Counted from the first letter of the stretch, positions 9,538 to 17,630 are shown. The stretch: DNA of 64,000 nt from Clostridiales bacterium UBA6114 (GCA_002423435.1 DIWE01000009.1:190153-254152), one strand, 5' to 3'. A program made the numbers and translations. The notes: generated from the letters alone by a model not told the origin.

Positions 9538-10370
9538 TTGCCCGTGATCTCCACAGCCTCGGCGTCCGGGCGGCATCGGAGCAAATACACCGGGACTCTT
9601 TCAATAATGGAATCCATATTGTCAACCGCTCTTTCCAAAAGGTCGGCAACGCCGTACGGAAGGTAGCATCTCGGCATCAGATACCGGACCGCCTCCGGTT
9701 TTTCAAGCTGCCTGATCGAGTTTGCGTCCGACTGCTCGAGCATGACAATCGCCTTGAGCGGAGAGCTTTTGTTTACGGAATCGGGCGACGACCCGCTCCA
9801 CGGCGTGCCGTAGACATAGACCCTACCATCAACCACGCGCAAAGCCGGACGGTCTCCGTTTAAGACGACCGCCCCCTTATGCTTTCGCCACAAATTCGCC
9901 TGCGTGCTTTTGCCGGTACCGGAGGGGGCGGAAAAGATAATGCCGCTCCCGCTACAGTCGACAGCCGCCGAATGAATCACAATTCCCTGCCGAAGAAGGA
10001 TCGTGGTCCTGAAAAGGACTTCCCCCGCGCTGCCCTCGAAGGGCAGCTTCTGCGCGAAGGACGAGGTTATGGTCGCATTTTGAAAGCATTCATCCGCCCA
10101 AACAACATGCGCGCCCCCTCCACTTTCATCGCACATCAGTATGCGGAAGGCATCGCCTTGCTTTTCAATCGAAATGGGGCTTTTACCAGGATTACTGCCA
10201 TGGCTTACCCCATAATCGACCTTGCAGCATACATTCATGTAAGCTCCGCCGGCGGCAAAGCCGCTTTCCGCGTTTTGGAGCCTGAAAGCATTGTCGTGTG
10301 CAATTATAAATTTGTCGTCAACCTCTACCCGAAAAAGAACATCCGCAATAAAATACTGAAACAAGATCAT
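9522..10370 (-). CDS. HPr kinase/phosphatase-like P-loop protein of a peptide cluster
   Basis: 282 residues. The P-loop APSGTGKST is at about 148-156, preceded by the HprK-like strand GIVIHSAAVDCSGSGIIFS and followed by VVLNGDRPALR. The N-terminal 120 residues are not the HprK N-domain. HprK-like proteins in peptide clusters include kinases that phosphorylate the C-terminal Ser of lasso precursors. The precursor encoded next door ends in Ser. Phosphorylating the peptide is therefore a testable guess, not shown by sequence. The start is weakly supported: the ATG at 10370 lacks a good ribosome site but follows the precursor gene by 17 bases. Confidence 0.72.
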   Translation of the reverse strand: MILFQYFIADVLFRVEVDDKFIIAHDNAFRLQNAESGFAAGGAYMNVCCKVDYGVSHGSNPGKSPISIEKQGDAFRILMCDESGGGAHVVWADECFQNATITSSFAQKLPFEGSAGEVLFRTTILLRQGIVIHSAAVDCSGSGIIFSAPSGTGKSTQANLWRKHKGAVVLNGDRPALRVVDGRVYVYGTPWSGSSPDSVNKSSPLKAIVMLEQSDANSIRQLEKPEAVRYLMPRCYLPYGVADLLERAVDNMDSIIERVPVYLLRCRPDAEAVEITGKCLNL

Positions 10371-10387
10371 CCATGTTTATCCGATAC

Positions 10388-10579
10388 TCAGCTTCCGGAT
10401 ACGGGGGCGTTATTGTAATTTTCCTGGCATATGGCACTCCATCCGGCTACCTCCGCCCATGTTTTCTGGCAGCTGTTGCCCGACGTCGAAAATCCGACCA
10501 GCCACTCGCAGACCGCCAATTTTTCCTCCGGGCGAAGCCGCATAAATGTCATTACGGGCTTTTGATAAGACTTTTTCAT
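10388..10579 (-). CDS. Candidate RiPP precursor peptide, three Cys
   Basis: 63 residues. The ATG overlaps the maturase stop as ATGA and has GGAGG 7-8 bases upstream, so it is translated. The N-terminal half is charged and carries KPVMTFMRLRPEEKLA, which looks like a recognition leader. The C-terminal 40 residues are rich in Cys, Trp, Ser, Gly and Asn, with Cys at 24, 37 and 51, and end in PVSGS. There is no double-Gly cleavage motif. Encoded between a radical SAM/SPASM enzyme and an HprK-like protein, it is the natural substrate candidate. I do not recognise the peptide as a member of a characterised family, and the product is unknown. Confidence 0.75.
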   Translation of the reverse strand: MKKSYQKPVMTFMRLRPEEKLAVCEWLVGFSTSGNSCQKTWAEVAGWSAICQENYNNAPVSGS

Positions 10580-11679
10580 ATGTTTCCCTCCTGATGAATT
10601 TTTTGATATGTCGGCGAAAACTTTCTTACGAATTTCTCTTTTTCTTCAGCGAGCGCGCACAGATATTCCGAATGCACGTCAAAGCTGCCCGTCTCCAGAT
10701 AAAGCCTCGGCGGGCAGACCGGACAGAAGGCGCGCTTGTCGCAGTTTTTGCATTTGTCCGGCGACGGGATTTCCCCGACCTTTTGCCTGAGCAAATCCCA
10801 CGCCGCATGAAAATCCGTTTCAAGAGAATTTACCGCAGGTGTGATGAACAGCGCGCACGGTGTCATCTCGCCCCGCCAGTTGATAAAGAAGCTGCATTTG
10901 GCCGCCATGCAGGCCATGGCGGGCAAGCCTCGGCAGCGATCCTTTATCCCCTGCAAATCTATCGGCTTGCAGTCGTATTCCTCGACGCTGTCGACGTTAA
11001 AATCGTACATTTCCCCGGGTGAGAGCCTGACCTTTGCGCAGTCGTCAATACCGTTTGCCCGGTTGCCGTGGATCAGATTGCTGCTTAATAGCTCCAGATG
11101 ATACGAATCCGCAATCGATTTGATTCCGTTATAATCTTCCCGGTTCGTTTTTACAATGGTCGTTTTGATTCTTGTATTGACTCCGTATTTCAGCAGAAGC
11201 TCAATCCCGTTTATCGCCCTGTCGTAAGCGTCCCTCGCGCCGCACAGATTAAAATATGTATCCCCGGAAGCCCCGTACAGGGTTACGTCAACGCTGGCAG
11301 GCGGGATCGCCGAAAGCCATCTCGCGAGCTCATCGGTAATCAGGGTTGCGTTTGTTAAAAGGGTGAGCCGGAAGCCCAGCCTGCAAAACGCTTCATAAAT
11401 TTCCTTAAAATCCTGCCGGATGAGCGGCTCCCCGCCCGTTATAAAAACAACGAGCGTGCCGTTGTCCCGCGCCTTACGCCCGAGCTCGATCCACTGTCTG
11501 GCCGTGAGCTCCGTTTCCATCAGTTCGGGCCCCGCGCCTTTAAATTTGACATAACACATCTTACAGCTTAAGTTGCATCTCGGGGTGAGCTCGAATCCTC
11601 CGAAAATCGGCACGCCCTGCTCGGCCGCTTTTTTCTGCAGCTGCCTGTGAAACTGCTGTAGGCTGATCTCTTCTTTCAT
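10576..11679 (-). CDS. Radical SAM/SPASM peptide maturase
   Basis: 367 residues from the ATG at 11679, with CGAGG 8 bases upstream; a longer reading lacks a ribosome site. The radical SAM cluster motif is CNLSCKMC (C35, C39, C42), followed by VFITGGEPL. The C-terminal SPASM region has CSFFINWRGEMTPC, then CKNCDKRAFCPVC (CxxC-x5-CxxC) and a last Cys near the end, enough for two auxiliary 4Fe-4S clusters. Such enzymes form thioether or carbon-carbon crosslinks in ribosomal peptides. The partner PqqD-like protein lies just upstream and the precursor is coupled downstream by an ATGA overlap. Confidence 0.92.
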   Translation of the reverse strand: MKEEISLQQFHRQLQKKAAEQGVPIFGGFELTPRCNLSCKMCYVKFKGAGPELMETELTARQWIELGRKARDNGTLVVFITGGEPLIRQDFKEIYEAFCRLGFRLTLLTNATLITDELARWLSAIPPASVDVTLYGASGDTYFNLCGARDAYDRAINGIELLLKYGVNTRIKTTIVKTNREDYNGIKSIADSYHLELLSSNLIHGNRANGIDDCAKVRLSPGEMYDFNVDSVEEYDCKPIDLQGIKDRCRGLPAMACMAAKCSFFINWRGEMTPCALFITPAVNSLETDFHAAWDLLRQKVGEIPSPDKCKNCDKRAFCPVCPPRLYLETGSFDVHSEYLCALAEEKEKFVRKFSPTYQKIHQEGNI

Positions 11680-11731
11680 CCGGACGCCTCGATTTAAATA
11701 AAATTGCAGGCATAAATTAAAAACCCGCATT

Positions 11732-12004
11732 CTAGGCCTGTTGCTCTATTAAACCCCTGTTTTTCAGCTCGTCCAGAAACTCCTCGATATCGGCCTTGGC
11801 GGTTTCCCTCTCCACTTCGTATTCGCCCATCAGCAAATCGATAAGCTCGCCGGCGGTTTTCTCCTCCTGAAGCTGCTTCCACAAAAACGCACCTGTATCG
11901 GACAGGGTAATCATCCCGTTAAAATCCACGACCCGTTCGCCAACCGGTACGACAAGCCAGGTGCCCACAATCTGTCTCAACATAAAGCCGTCTTTTATTT
12001 TCAT
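11732..12004 (-). CDS. PqqD-like peptide-binding chaperone (RiPP recognition element)
   Basis: 90 residues with the PqqD fold pattern: LVVPVGERVVDFNGMITLSDTGAFLWKQL, then a helical segment for the winged-helix half ending in RGLIEQQ. PqqD-type proteins bind the leader of a precursor peptide and present it to the radical SAM enzyme. It is the first gene of the peptide operon and lies about 100 bases downstream of the terminator that follows the c-di-GMP riboswitch. Confidence 0.9.
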   Translation of the reverse strand: MKIKDGFMLRQIVGTWLVVPVGERVVDFNGMITLSDTGAFLWKQLQEEKTAGELIDLLMGEYEVERETAKADIEEFLDELKNRGLIEQQA

Positions 12005-12103
12005 TTATCGCACCCCAAAGTACCCGTTCGAATTTATTTCATAATCAAAACCGTGCGCCCCGGACTCACCCGCTCAATACTTTCCCGTATCGAATTTAAA
12101 AAT

Positions 12104-12135
12104 AAAAAAACCGCTTGCAAATTCATTTGCAGCGG
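12104..12135 (-). terminator. Riboswitch-controlled intrinsic terminator
   Basis: On the minus strand CCGCT-GCAA and TTGC-A-AGCGG form a hairpin followed by seven T. Its 5' arm (12135-12131) shares two bases with the 3' strand of the aptamer's P1 helix (TTGCC, 12138-12134). Aptamer closure and terminator formation therefore compete, which suggests an ON switch. Confidence 0.85.
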
Positions 12136-12212
12136 CAACTGGCAGTCATATCTTAAACATAAGACTTAGACCCTCTAGCTTTGCGTCGCAGGGTTTCCCC
12201 TGTTTTGCCTTT
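12133..12212 (-). promoter_or_regulatory. Cyclic di-GMP-I (GEMM-I) riboswitch aptamer
   Basis: On the minus strand: GGCAA (12209-12205) pairs with TTGCC (12138-12134) as P1. CAGGG-GAAA-CCCTG forms the tetraloop hairpin. The conserved CGACGCAAAGC follows. A second stem has GTC-TAAG-TCTTA paired with TAAGA-TATG-GAC, containing the tetraloop-receptor pieces TAAG and TATG. The closing GCCAGTTGCC matches the family. Order, tetraloop and receptor all match GEMM-I. The related GEMM-Ib variants that prefer cyclic AMP-GMP differ at single bases, so the ligand needs testing. Confidence 0.9.
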
Positions 12213-12322
12213 CACGATTTTTTATTTTACGTCATTTTCCCCGGTTCGATTTCACTTCCCAAATCGCAAAAAGCTATTCGTTTGCTCACGGATTGTTAAT
12301 ATATGTAATTGATTTTACCATT

Positions 12323-12351
12323 ATTTTATAGAATGTTTCGAGACATGTCAA
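12323..12351 (-). promoter_or_regulatory. Promoter of the riboswitch/peptide operon
   Basis: Minus strand TTGACA (12351-12346), 17 bases, TAAAAT (12328-12323). Transcription would start near 12316, about 105 bases before the aptamer and about 310 bases before the first gene. The rest of the space between 12005 and 12393 holds only the riboswitch and terminator. Confidence 0.75.
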
Positions 12352-12393
12352 TAGTTATTTGTCCCGGCTTAAATAAAACCATATCCATATTTT

Positions 12394-13374
12394 TCAGCCG
12401 CCCGCCTCCTGTGCCAGCGCGTCCATTTTCTCCTTCCGTTTCAATATGATCCGGTTCATGACCCCGGCAAAAGGCTGCTGCACAATCATTACAAAAGCCA
12501 GGGGGATCGCGGTCGCCGGTTCAAAATAGGAAAGCGCAATAATCATGGCGAAGCCGTTGTTTCTGAGCCCGCAGCAGAAAAGCCCGGCCACGCGTTCCTC
12601 CCAGGTTCTGCCCTTAAATACCGACATGCCGAAAAACCCCACGGAATAATTTGAGAGCACAAACAGAAAAATAACCAGCAGCAGCTTTATGGTGCTCAGG
12701 GAAAACGTAAAGCCCGGAAGGCTGGAGGAGGAGTTTATATAGGCGATCATCAGCATCAGACATTTCGACAACGCATTTAAATAGACGGAAACCCGGTTTA
12801 TTTTCGCCTCCCCGGCATAATTTCGCACCCACATCCCGATAAAGCTCGGGATCGTCACCATAAAAAGCAGTTGAATAATCATGTCTATATAGTTCAGTTC
12901 CACCGCTTTCCCCAGGACAACCCACAGGCAAAGCGGAATAATCGCCGGGGCGATGATCGCCTCGATCGATACGGTCAGAATGGAAAGGCTGACCTCTCCG
13001 CGGCTCATCGCCGTCCAGACAAGGGTCGTCGCCGCCATCGGCACGGAGGCGGAGATCAAAAGGCCGGTGCGCACATCCATGTTTCCCGGATAAAAGATAT
13101 GCCCCAGCAAAAAGGCGGTGACCGGACAGGCCATATGGACGAGCAAAATCGTATAAAGGCTTAAGTACGGCTTTTTCAGCTGGCCTACGAAGGTGGAAAA
13201 GCTGATCCCCGTCGCGGTTGAAAAGGAGATAATGCCAAAAATTACAATCAGAAGAAGGTTCTGAAAGGAATACCGCTTCATTGGCAAAACATATCCAAGA
13301 ACAACCATCACAATGATGACGATCGCCATGTGCTTGCCGAGAAACCGATCAAATTTTATTGTCGCCTCTCTCAA
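12394..13374 (-). CDS. Bile acid:sodium symporter (BASS) family transporter
   Basis: 326 residues from a TTG at 13374 with GGAGGA 6 bases upstream; an in-frame ATG 29 codons earlier lies in a basic, non-conserved stretch. About nine to ten hydrophobic segments. The family core appears as GISFSTFVGQL near the start of the second third and FCCGLRNNGFAMIIAL near the C-terminus. BASS proteins move organic anions with sodium; bacterial relatives carry bile acids, pantoate and keto acids. The substrate is not predictable. It lies directly upstream of the riboswitch promoter, same strand, with no clear terminator between. Confidence 0.82.
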   Translation of the reverse strand: MREATIKFDRFLGKHMAIVIIVMVVLGYVLPMKRYSFQNLLLIVIFGIISFSTATGISFSTFVGQLKKPYLSLYTILLVHMACPVTAFLLGHIFYPGNMDVRTGLLISASVPMAATTLVWTAMSRGEVSLSILTVSIEAIIAPAIIPLCLWVVLGKAVELNYIDMIIQLLFMVTIPSFIGMWVRNYAGEAKINRVSVYLNALSKCLMLMIAYINSSSSLPGFTFSLSTIKLLLVIFLFVLSNYSVGFFGMSVFKGRTWEERVAGLFCCGLRNNGFAMIIALSYFEPATAIPLAFVMIVQQPFAGVMNRIILKRKEKMDALAQEAGG

Positions 13375-13556
13375 AGAAAGTCCTCCATCCGCTTTCCTGC
13401 ACCGAACCGTTTCCGGCGCAAAAAAGGAAAAAGGCCGTCCCTTCCTATAGCCTGCCGACAAAAGACTTCCGGCCGAGGATATCAGGAGCGGCTCTTTTGG
13501 TAATTGTTCTCCGCCCCGTCCAAAAAGCGCGCCTTACCGGGGCAGCCGATTTTATA

Positions 13557-13584
13557 ATTATATCATAATTTTGCTTTTTCACAA
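13557..13584 (-). promoter_or_regulatory. Promoter of the BASS transporter gene
   Basis: Minus strand TTGTGA (13584-13579), 16 bases, TATAAT (13562-13557) with an upstream TG. It leaves a leader of about 180 bases with two GC-rich hairpins. I could not match that leader to a known riboswitch. Confidence 0.6.
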
Positions 13585-13734
13585 CCTTTTCAAAGTGTTT
13601 TTTGCCGGGGGACCGAGGGTTTTTGTGTTTTTATTCCATTTTTCCAGACCGCATCCGAAACAGGGGGCTCCCCTGCACCCGTTGTCCGGGTTTTACATCG
13701 TGTTTTCGACGGCACCCCGGACATAGTGCCCCGT

Positions 13735-13773
13735 TTTACACATTCTTTACATGAATTATACATTCCTTTGCTT
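13735..13773 (+). promoter_or_regulatory. Pho-box-like direct repeats upstream of pstS
   Basis: TTTACA, TTTACA, TATACA and TTGCTT repeat every 11 bases (starts 13735, 13746, 13757, 13768). This matches PhoP-type boxes (TTAACA-like hexamers with 5-base gaps). A -10-like TAAAAT follows at 13794-13799. The arrangement predicts activation under phosphate starvation. Confidence 0.75.
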
Positions 13774-13835
13774 CATAAAAAGGACGGATCCTGTAAAATA
13801 AAATCAACAAATTATTGGAGGATGAAGAAAAGATC

Positions 13836-14738
13836 ATGAAAAAATTAATTGCAGTCATATCGGCCGTCGCTTTAATCGGCGCGCTGGCGACAGGTTGCAG
13901 CGGTAACGGCGGCGACACCTCCGCTACCGGCACGCCCGGCACCGGCACGTCCGAAACAGGCGCCGCGCCCTCAATATCGGGCAGCATCACGGCGGCGGGC
14001 TCTTCCGCCCTCGCCCCGCTCGTCGATTTTGCGGCGAAAGAGTTTAAGGCTTCAAATCCCGATGTTTCCATCACGGTAAACGCCGGCGGCTCCGGCACGG
14101 GCTTAAACCAGGTCGCCCAGCAGTCGATCGATATCGGCAACTCCGACGTTCCGGCCGAATCCAAGCTGACGCCCGAGCAGGCGGCGAAGCTTGTGGACCA
14201 CAAGGTCTGCGTCATCGGCGTGGCTGCGGTGGTAAACCCCGACGTAAGCGTATCAAATCTGACGACCGACCAGCTGATCTCGATTTTCACAGGCAAGGTC
14301 ACAAACTGGAAAGACGTAGGCGGCCAGGACGAGGCGATTACGGTCATCGGGCGTCCGTCTTCCTCCGGCACGCGGGCGCTGTTCAAAGAGTTCGCGCTTG
14401 ACAACAACGAGGAAATGACGACAACCCTGCAAAGCGACGATTCCGGCACCCTTCTCACGAACATTGCCTCCACAAAAGGCGCAATCGGTTACCTCGCTTT
14501 GTCCTATCTCATCGGAAACGACAAGGTCAAGACCTTAAACATCGACGGCGTCGAGCCGACCCTTGACAACATCTACAACGGCACATACAAATGCTGGGGC
14601 GAAGAGCACATGTACACCTACGGGGAAGCTACGGGCGCCGTCAAAGCCTTCCTTGACTTCATGGTGTCGGATGAGTTCGGCAAAAGCATGGAAACCCTCG
14701 GATACGGCGTCTTTGGCAAAATGCAGGTCTCCCGCTGA
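13836..14738 (+). CDS. pstS: Phosphate ABC transporter, substrate-binding lipoprotein
   Basis: About 300 residues from MKKLIAVISAV. A lipoprotein signal ends in LATGC, followed by a Gly/Thr-rich linker. The PstS core shows ITAAGSSALAPLVDF, VNAGGSGTGLNQV, and IGRPSSSGTRALFKEF, which form the phosphate site. It binds inorganic phosphate outside the membrane and delivers it to PstCA. GGAGG is 14 bases from this ATG, so a TTG seven codons upstream is a possible alternative. A Pho box lies upstream and pstC follows. Confidence 0.95.
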   Translation: MKKLIAVISAVALIGALATGCSGNGGDTSATGTPGTGTSETGAAPSISGSITAAGSSALAPLVDFAAKEFKASNPDVSITVNAGGSGTGLNQVAQQSIDIGNSDVPAESKLTPEQAAKLVDHKVCVIGVAAVVNPDVSVSNLTTDQLISIFTGKVTNWKDVGGQDEAITVIGRPSSSGTRALFKEFALDNNEEMTTTLQSDDSGTLLTNIASTKGAIGYLALSYLIGNDKVKTLNIDGVEPTLDNIYNGTYKCWGEEHMYTYGEATGAVKAFLDFMVSDEFGKSMETLGYGVFGKMQVSR

Positions 14739-14834
14739 GAACAGCTAAACCGCGAAACCTCCTTAAATATCATCATATGGAGCAAAAAGGCCGGGCGGGT
14801 AAAAACCGCCGGCCTTTCCCCACAGGAAAAGGCT

Positions 14835-15740
14835 GTGAGAAATGTAATGTCGGATAAAATCAGAAAAGAATATTTGGGCCGCTTTGCGGTTACGTTCTGC
14901 GGTTTCTTTATTATCGTGATCACGATATCGATCGGCGCGTTCCTCCTGTACAAGGGCATGGCGACCTTCACCACTTATGGGCACAGCGTATTTGAATTCA
15001 TCTTTTCGGCAAACTTCCGGCCCGCGGACGACTTTAAGGGCGGGGGGACGGTCGGCGCCGCGATTTTCATCGTCGGCTCGCTTGTCATTTGCTTTCTGGC
15101 CCTTCTGATCGCCGCGCCGTTCGGCATCGGGGTCGCTCTCTTTATGTCGGAGATTTCGCCGAAGCTCAGCAAAAGCGTGTTGCAGCCGGTCATCGAAATA
15201 TTCGTCGGAATCCCGTCGGTCGTTTACGGCTGGGTCGGGCTTACGATACTCGTGCCGGCGATCGCGTCGATCTTTCATCTGCAGTACGGCTTCAGCGTGC
15301 TCGCGGGCGCGATCGTGCTTTCGGTCATGATATTCCCCTCGATTGCGAGCATTTCGGCCGACGCCATCCGCAACGTGCCCTTAGAATACAGAGAGGCCTC
15401 CTACGGGCTCGGCTCGACACGCTGGCAGCTCATCAGAAGGATCTTGCTGCCGTCGGCCATGCCCGGCATATTAACCGGCGTGATTCTCGGCCTCGCGCGC
15501 GCGTTCGGGGAAGCGCTCGCCGTGGCGATGGTCATCGGCAAAATGCAGGCCTTTCCGAAAAGCCTTCTGTCGCCGACGTATAACTTAACGGCCGAGATCG
15601 CGGCGGACATGGGCAACACGGCAAACGGCGGAGAGTTCAACAGCGCTCTTTGGACCATGGCCCTGTTTCTCCTCCTGATCTCATTTCTGTTTATACTGAT
15701 CGTACGATTCATATCCAAAAGGAGTGAGGTGCGCAGATGA
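14835..15740 (+). CDS. pstC: Phosphate ABC transporter, permease PstC
   Basis: 301 residues from a GTG at 14835 with AGGA 7 bases upstream; an ATG four codons later is the alternative. Six hydrophobic segments. Family motifs are GIPSVVYGWVGL and the cytoplasmic loop EASYGLGSTRWQLIRRILLPSAMPGI, which couples to the ATPase. It forms the phosphate channel with PstA. The stop overlaps the pstA start as ATGA. Confidence 0.95.
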   Translation: MRNVMSDKIRKEYLGRFAVTFCGFFIIVITISIGAFLLYKGMATFTTYGHSVFEFIFSANFRPADDFKGGGTVGAAIFIVGSLVICFLALLIAAPFGIGVALFMSEISPKLSKSVLQPVIEIFVGIPSVVYGWVGLTILVPAIASIFHLQYGFSVLAGAIVLSVMIFPSIASISADAIRNVPLEYREASYGLGSTRWQLIRRILLPSAMPGILTGVILGLARAFGEALAVAMVIGKMQAFPKSLLSPTYNLTAEIAADMGNTANGGEFNSALWTMALFLLLISFLFILIVRFISKRSEVRR

Positions 15741-16630
15741 CGACGAAATCCCGCAACAGGGCAAAGCTTCATGACAAAATCGCGACGGCGGCGCTTTACG
15801 GTCTCGCGATTTTCATGCTGTTGCTTCTCGCGGCATTTACCGGCTACATCCTCTATAAGGGCGCGGCCGCCTTCACGCCGGAGCTTTTGGGCTTTAACGA
15901 CAACGGGATCGGGGTCCAGCTTTTCAACACGGTCTATCTCGTTTTCCTTTCGCTTTTGATCTGCGTGCCCGTCGGCATCGCGGCAGGGATCTATATGGCC
16001 GAGTACTCAAAGGCCGGGCGCCTGTCCGATTTTTTGCGGACCTGCATCGAAACGCTCTCCTCGCTGCCGTCGATTGTAATCGGTCTTTTCGGATATCTTG
16101 TCTTTATCGTTATGACCCACTCTAAGTGGAACCTTTTAGCCGGCGCGCTCACGGTATCCATCCTAAACCTCCCGCTGATCACAACGGTGACCGAGGACGC
16201 GCTTCGCTCCCAGCCGCCGGCCTACAAGGAGGGCAGCTTCGGCGTCGGCGCGACCCATTGGCAGACTATCGCGCGCGTACTATTGCCGGCTTCCCTGCCG
16301 AGAATCATTACGGGCATCATCCTGGCCGCGGGGCGCGGCTTCGGCGAGGCGGCCGCTTTGCTGTACACGGCGGGCATGGGTACGGACGTAAACTTCCGAA
16401 ACTGGAACATCACGAGCCCGACCTCCCCCTTAAATCCGATCCGGCCGGGAGAGACGCTGGCGCTGCATATCTGGGCGTCCCGGACCGAATCGCTCGCCCA
16501 GAACGCCGCGCAGATCGCCGACCTGTCGGCGGCGGTTCTGGTCGTCATGGTTTTTGTGTTCAGCTTGGGCTCGCGCCTGATCGGCCGCATGCTTGAGAGA
16601 AAAATGACCGGCAACCGCAAAAGCGGGTAG
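15737..16630 (+). CDS. pstA: Phosphate ABC transporter, permease PstA
   Basis: 297 residues with six membrane segments, the LPSIVIGLFGY motif and the coupling loop EGSFGVGATHWQTIARVLLPASLPRI. It pairs with PstC. The start codon overlaps the pstC stop as ATGA, with GAGG just upstream. A strong terminator follows within 32 bases, so pstB and phoU, which normally come next, are not part of this operon. Confidence 0.95.
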   Translation: MTTKSRNRAKLHDKIATAALYGLAIFMLLLLAAFTGYILYKGAAAFTPELLGFNDNGIGVQLFNTVYLVFLSLLICVPVGIAAGIYMAEYSKAGRLSDFLRTCIETLSSLPSIVIGLFGYLVFIVMTHSKWNLLAGALTVSILNLPLITTVTEDALRSQPPAYKEGSFGVGATHWQTIARVLLPASLPRIITGIILAAGRGFGEAAALLYTAGMGTDVNFRNWNITSPTSPLNPIRPGETLALHIWASRTESLAQNAAQIADLSAAVLVVMVFVFSLGSRLIGRMLERKMTGNRKSG

Positions 16631-16661
16631 ATCGGCTAAAGGCTGAATAATTTCTTTAAAT

Positions 16662-16702
16662 CCCTGTTTTTCAGAGCGAAATCTGTAAAACAGGGGTTTT
16701 TT
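16662..16702 (+). terminator. Terminator after pstA
   Basis: CCCTGTTTT (16662-16670) pairs with AAAACAGGG (16687-16695) and is followed by GTTTTTT. Confidence 0.88.
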
Positions 16703-16760
16703 GTTTTGCAATGACCTCATGCGCCAAAGCGTGCCGCGCGCCTTATCGTTTTTTGCATAG

Positions 16761-16798
16761 CAAAAAACAGCCGTTTTCTCTAATCGGAAAGCGGCTGT
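16761..16798 (-). terminator. Terminator of the DeoR-family gene
   Basis: On the minus strand ACAGCCGC-TTTCC pairs with GAAAA-CGGCTGT, followed by TTTTTTG. Confidence 0.82.
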
Positions 16799-16826
16799 CT
16801 TGATGGATCCGATAAGCGTCCCAAGT

Positions 16827-17585
16827 TCAAAAACGACAGATGATATTGTGCTCTGCGAAAAACGAAATATATGTATCCGGCGGTTTCCGGTCCGTAATCA
16901 CATACCTGAAATCAGGCAAATCCGCATAGGTCAAAAGGGCCGAACGATCGAATTTTGTCGCGTCCACCAGCAGAAAACAGGTATCGCTTATTTTGGTAAT
17001 CAGGTTCTTGATGTTCATTTCACCGGGGGAGGCGTTGGTTGCCCCGTTTTCGATGCTGACGCCGGTGGCCGCCATAAAGGCCTTTCTGATGTTGAATCTC
17101 TTGATGTGGTCAAGCGAACAGTAATCGGCGGTAAAGGAGGCGGTTTCAAGGTTTAATAGGCCGCCGAATGAAATGATTTTAAGGTTCGGATACTCCATGC
17201 ACCGGTTGATAACATACATACTGTTGGTCAGCACGGTGATATTGCCCACATTCGCCAAAAAAGGGATCATATTCAATGTGGTGGTGCCCGAGTCAATAAA
17301 AATAATGTCCCCGTCCTCGACATACTCGGCCGCAAGCTTACCGATCACCAGCTTCTCGTCGGGCATCTTGATGATCCTCTCCGAGAACGATACCAGCTTC
17401 CGGGAATGCTTGACCGCCTTAACGCCGCCGTATACCTTTTCGATCAGCCCGTTTGAAACCAAATCGCTTACATCCCGGCGGACGGTACTCTTCGATTTTC
17501 CGAATACGCTGCACAGTTCATCCAGAGAGACGAAATCACGGCTTAATATATATTCTTCCATACTGCTCAATCTGGTAAACTTCAT
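16827..17585 (-). CDS. DeoR/GlpR-family sugar-phosphate-responsive regulator
   Basis: 252 residues. The N-terminal winged helix has VSLDELCSVFGKSKSTVRRDVSDLVSNGLIEKVYGGV, the DeoR signature. The C-terminal sensor domain has DGDIIFIDSGTTTLNMI and the FMAATGVSIENGAT segment that binds phosphorylated sugars. Such proteins repress sugar operons and release DNA when a sugar phosphate accumulates. AAGGAG lies upstream of the ATG. It is divergent from the sugar operon starting at 17904, its likely target, and has its own consensus promoter. Confidence 0.93.
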   Translation of the reverse strand: MKFTRLSSMEEYILSRDFVSLDELCSVFGKSKSTVRRDVSDLVSNGLIEKVYGGVKAVKHSRKLVSFSERIIKMPDEKLVIGKLAAEYVEDGDIIFIDSGTTTLNMIPFLANVGNITVLTNSMYVINRCMEYPNLKIISFGGLLNLETASFTADYCSLDHIKRFNIRKAFMAATGVSIENGATNASPGEMNIKNLITKISDTCFLLVDATKFDRSALLTYADLPDFRYVITDRKPPDTYISFFAEHNIICRF

Positions 17586-17630
17586 CCCGGCGCAGGCTCC
17601 TTGCCTTAAAAATTTTATAAATCAAAATTA

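Noticed and set aside
13375..13556. Possible riboswitch in the leader of the BASS transporter
   Set aside because: Two hairpins are visible, but no conserved core of a riboswitch class that I know (THF, ZTP, c-di-GMP, SAM and others considered) could be matched.
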